Origin: Phycisphaera sp. | GTDB lineage: Bacteria > Planctomycetota > Phycisphaerae > Phycisphaerales > UBA1924 | NCBI GenBank assembly: GCA_025916675.1 | Contig: CP098402.1 | Span: 181,205-245,204, forward strand | Reading direction: 5' to 3' | DNA length: 64,000 nt | Part shown: positions 63,489 through 64,000 of the stretch, piece by piece | Layout of the letters: each line of letters begins with the position of its first letter | Numbering within the stretch: the first letter of the stretch is position 1 | The notes under the pieces: generated by a model | Seen by the model: only the letters and a program-made list of their open reading frames with translations | Databases searched by the model: none | What the model was told of the DNA's origin: nothing | Position numbers and translations under genes: made by a program

Positions 63489-63494
63489 ATGGTA
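63489..63494 (-). promoter_or_regulatory. Putative -10 of leaderless transcript (TACCAT)
   Basis: TACCAT on the minus strand, 5 nt before the ATG at 63483, in the 36-bp gap after the partial MBL gene. This is the weakest member of the set, because read-through from the upstream gene is also possible. Confidence 0.25.
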
Positions 63495-63519
63495 GACCCC
63501 TAGGCACTGAGCGGTTCGC

Positions 63520-64000
63520 CTACGCGGTTCCAGCGGGCTCGAGGGCGTACCAGCCCCGATTGTTGGGTTTGACGCGCCGCCAGGGGTCGCCCGGCTCGTG
63601 GTCGAGCACCAGGGTCCACCCGCGCTCGGCCGCTTCCCTCAGCAGCCAGGTCTTGCTGACCATGCTGGTGTAGGGCTCCACGTCGTAGGCCAGGCTGTAC
63701 GCCTTGCCGCTGTGCCAGGCGGTAGGCATGACGTCGGGCGTGAAGACCACCTGTCGATTGCTGTCGTCTGTGAACCACATCGCCTGCTGGCCCCACGTGT
63801 GGCCCGGGGTCAGGAAGACCTTGATGCCCGGCAGGATGGTCGTGGTCCGCCGCTCCCACGGCAGGGCGGGGTGCTCGTTCTTGTGGGGCACCCGGCCGGG
63901 CTCGAAGGGGCGGGGCGAGTCGTGGAGCTTGAGCTTGCCCTCGATTGGCGCGAGGTGGTCGGCGTAATACGTGCGGGTCATCACCGAATCGCCCGCGAGC
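63520..64000 (-). CDS. MBL-fold metallo-hydrolase, C-terminal part
   Basis: The frame is open to the window edge, so the N-terminus with the HxHxDH motif lies outside. The visible 160 residues have a beta-lactamase-fold C-terminal half: TTILPGIKVFLTPGHTWGQQAMWF with a metal His, VVFTPDVMPTAWH with a metal Asp, and VLDHEPGDPW near the end. This pattern recalls quorum-quenching lactonase-like and N-acyl homoserine lactonase-like hydrolases, but the substrate is unknown. An internal GTG at 63984 would be too short for the family. Confidence 0.75.
   Translation of the reverse strand, partial: LAGDSVMTRTYYADHLAPIEGKLKLHDSPRPFEPGRVPHKNEHPALPWERRTTTILPGIKVFLTPGHTWGQQAMWFTDDSNRQVVFTPDVMPTAWHSGKAYSLAYDVEPYTSMVSKTWLLREAAERGWTLVLDHEPGDPWRRVKPNNRGWYALEPAGTA

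Noticed and set aside
1-64000. Mobile elements, CRISPR arrays, tRNA or rRNA genes
   Set aside because: Reading both strands I found no transposase or integrase, no regularly spaced repeats, and no tRNA- or rRNA-like stretch in the gaps between genes; a dedicated tRNA scan was not possible here.

Overview
The window looks like chromosomal DNA of a GC-rich planctomycete, most likely a member of the Phycisphaerae. The evidence is four secreted proteins that end in a tandem Ca-loop domain closing on Gly-Cys (the 'GC-type dockerin' seen in that class), a small Hc1-like histone, lineage-typical forms of RNase E, Rho and FabZ, and a LysW-type carrier-protein pathway. No phylogeny was computed. I see no rRNA, tRNA, CRISPR, insertion sequence or phage genes; this is core genome with lineage-specific secreted proteins.

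Layout. 0-4 kb: end of an EVE-domain gene, a convergent MotA/TolQ/ExbB gene, then ispA and dxs (isoprenoid precursors). 4-7.6 kb: a small GC-dockerin protein, a zinc-ribbon membrane protein, and a secreted S1 protease with a GC-dockerin. 7.6-16.8 kb: housekeeping and unknown genes (MBL hydrolase, DUF4340-like protein, class I glutamine amidotransferase, APH-like kinase, Hc1-like histone, FabZ, mannose-6-P isomerase, GGDEF diguanylate cyclase with a partner). 16.8-24.6 kb: a split division/cell-wall cluster, ftsW-murG and sppA on the minus strand facing away from rsmH-LysM-FtsL-like-ftsI on the plus strand. 24.5-31.2 kb: valS with a lipoprotein, TPR and AsmA-like proteins, STAS protein; then gyrA to 33.9 kb. 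34-42.9 kb: minus-strand run rne-dxr-two tandem paralogues-secreted unknown. 43.3-48.4 kb: ptsI divergent from rho-unknown-pdxJ. 48.3-52.6 kb: lysW-lysX-lysY-lysZ-lysK, preceded by a 31-codon Lys/Arg-rich ORF and a strong intrinsic terminator that together look like an attenuator. 52.6-57 kb: two more GC-dockerin proteins (beta-propeller-like and subtilisin). 57-64 kb: minus-strand run from a partial MBL hydrolase through a hotdog protein and a polytopic membrane protein to an SbcD-like nuclease and a YhaN/SbcC-like ATPase with a membrane hairpin.

Shared themes. At least eight genes that appear to head transcription units have a TANNNT hexamer 5-7 nt before the start codon and no Shine-Dalgarno at normal spacing, which suggests leaderless mRNAs; many others have clear GGAGG sites. 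Tightly packed genes often join by 4-nt NTGA overlaps, with GTG, TTG and even CTG starts. Several convergent pairs overlap at their 3' ends. RNase E and Rho both carry Arg/Gly-rich low-complexity segments.

The best candidates for something new are the possible Lys/Arg leader-peptide attenuator of the LysW operon, the leaderless promoter architecture, the Cys-stapled C-terminal domain on unrelated exoproteins, and the membrane-hairpin YhaN/SbcD pair.
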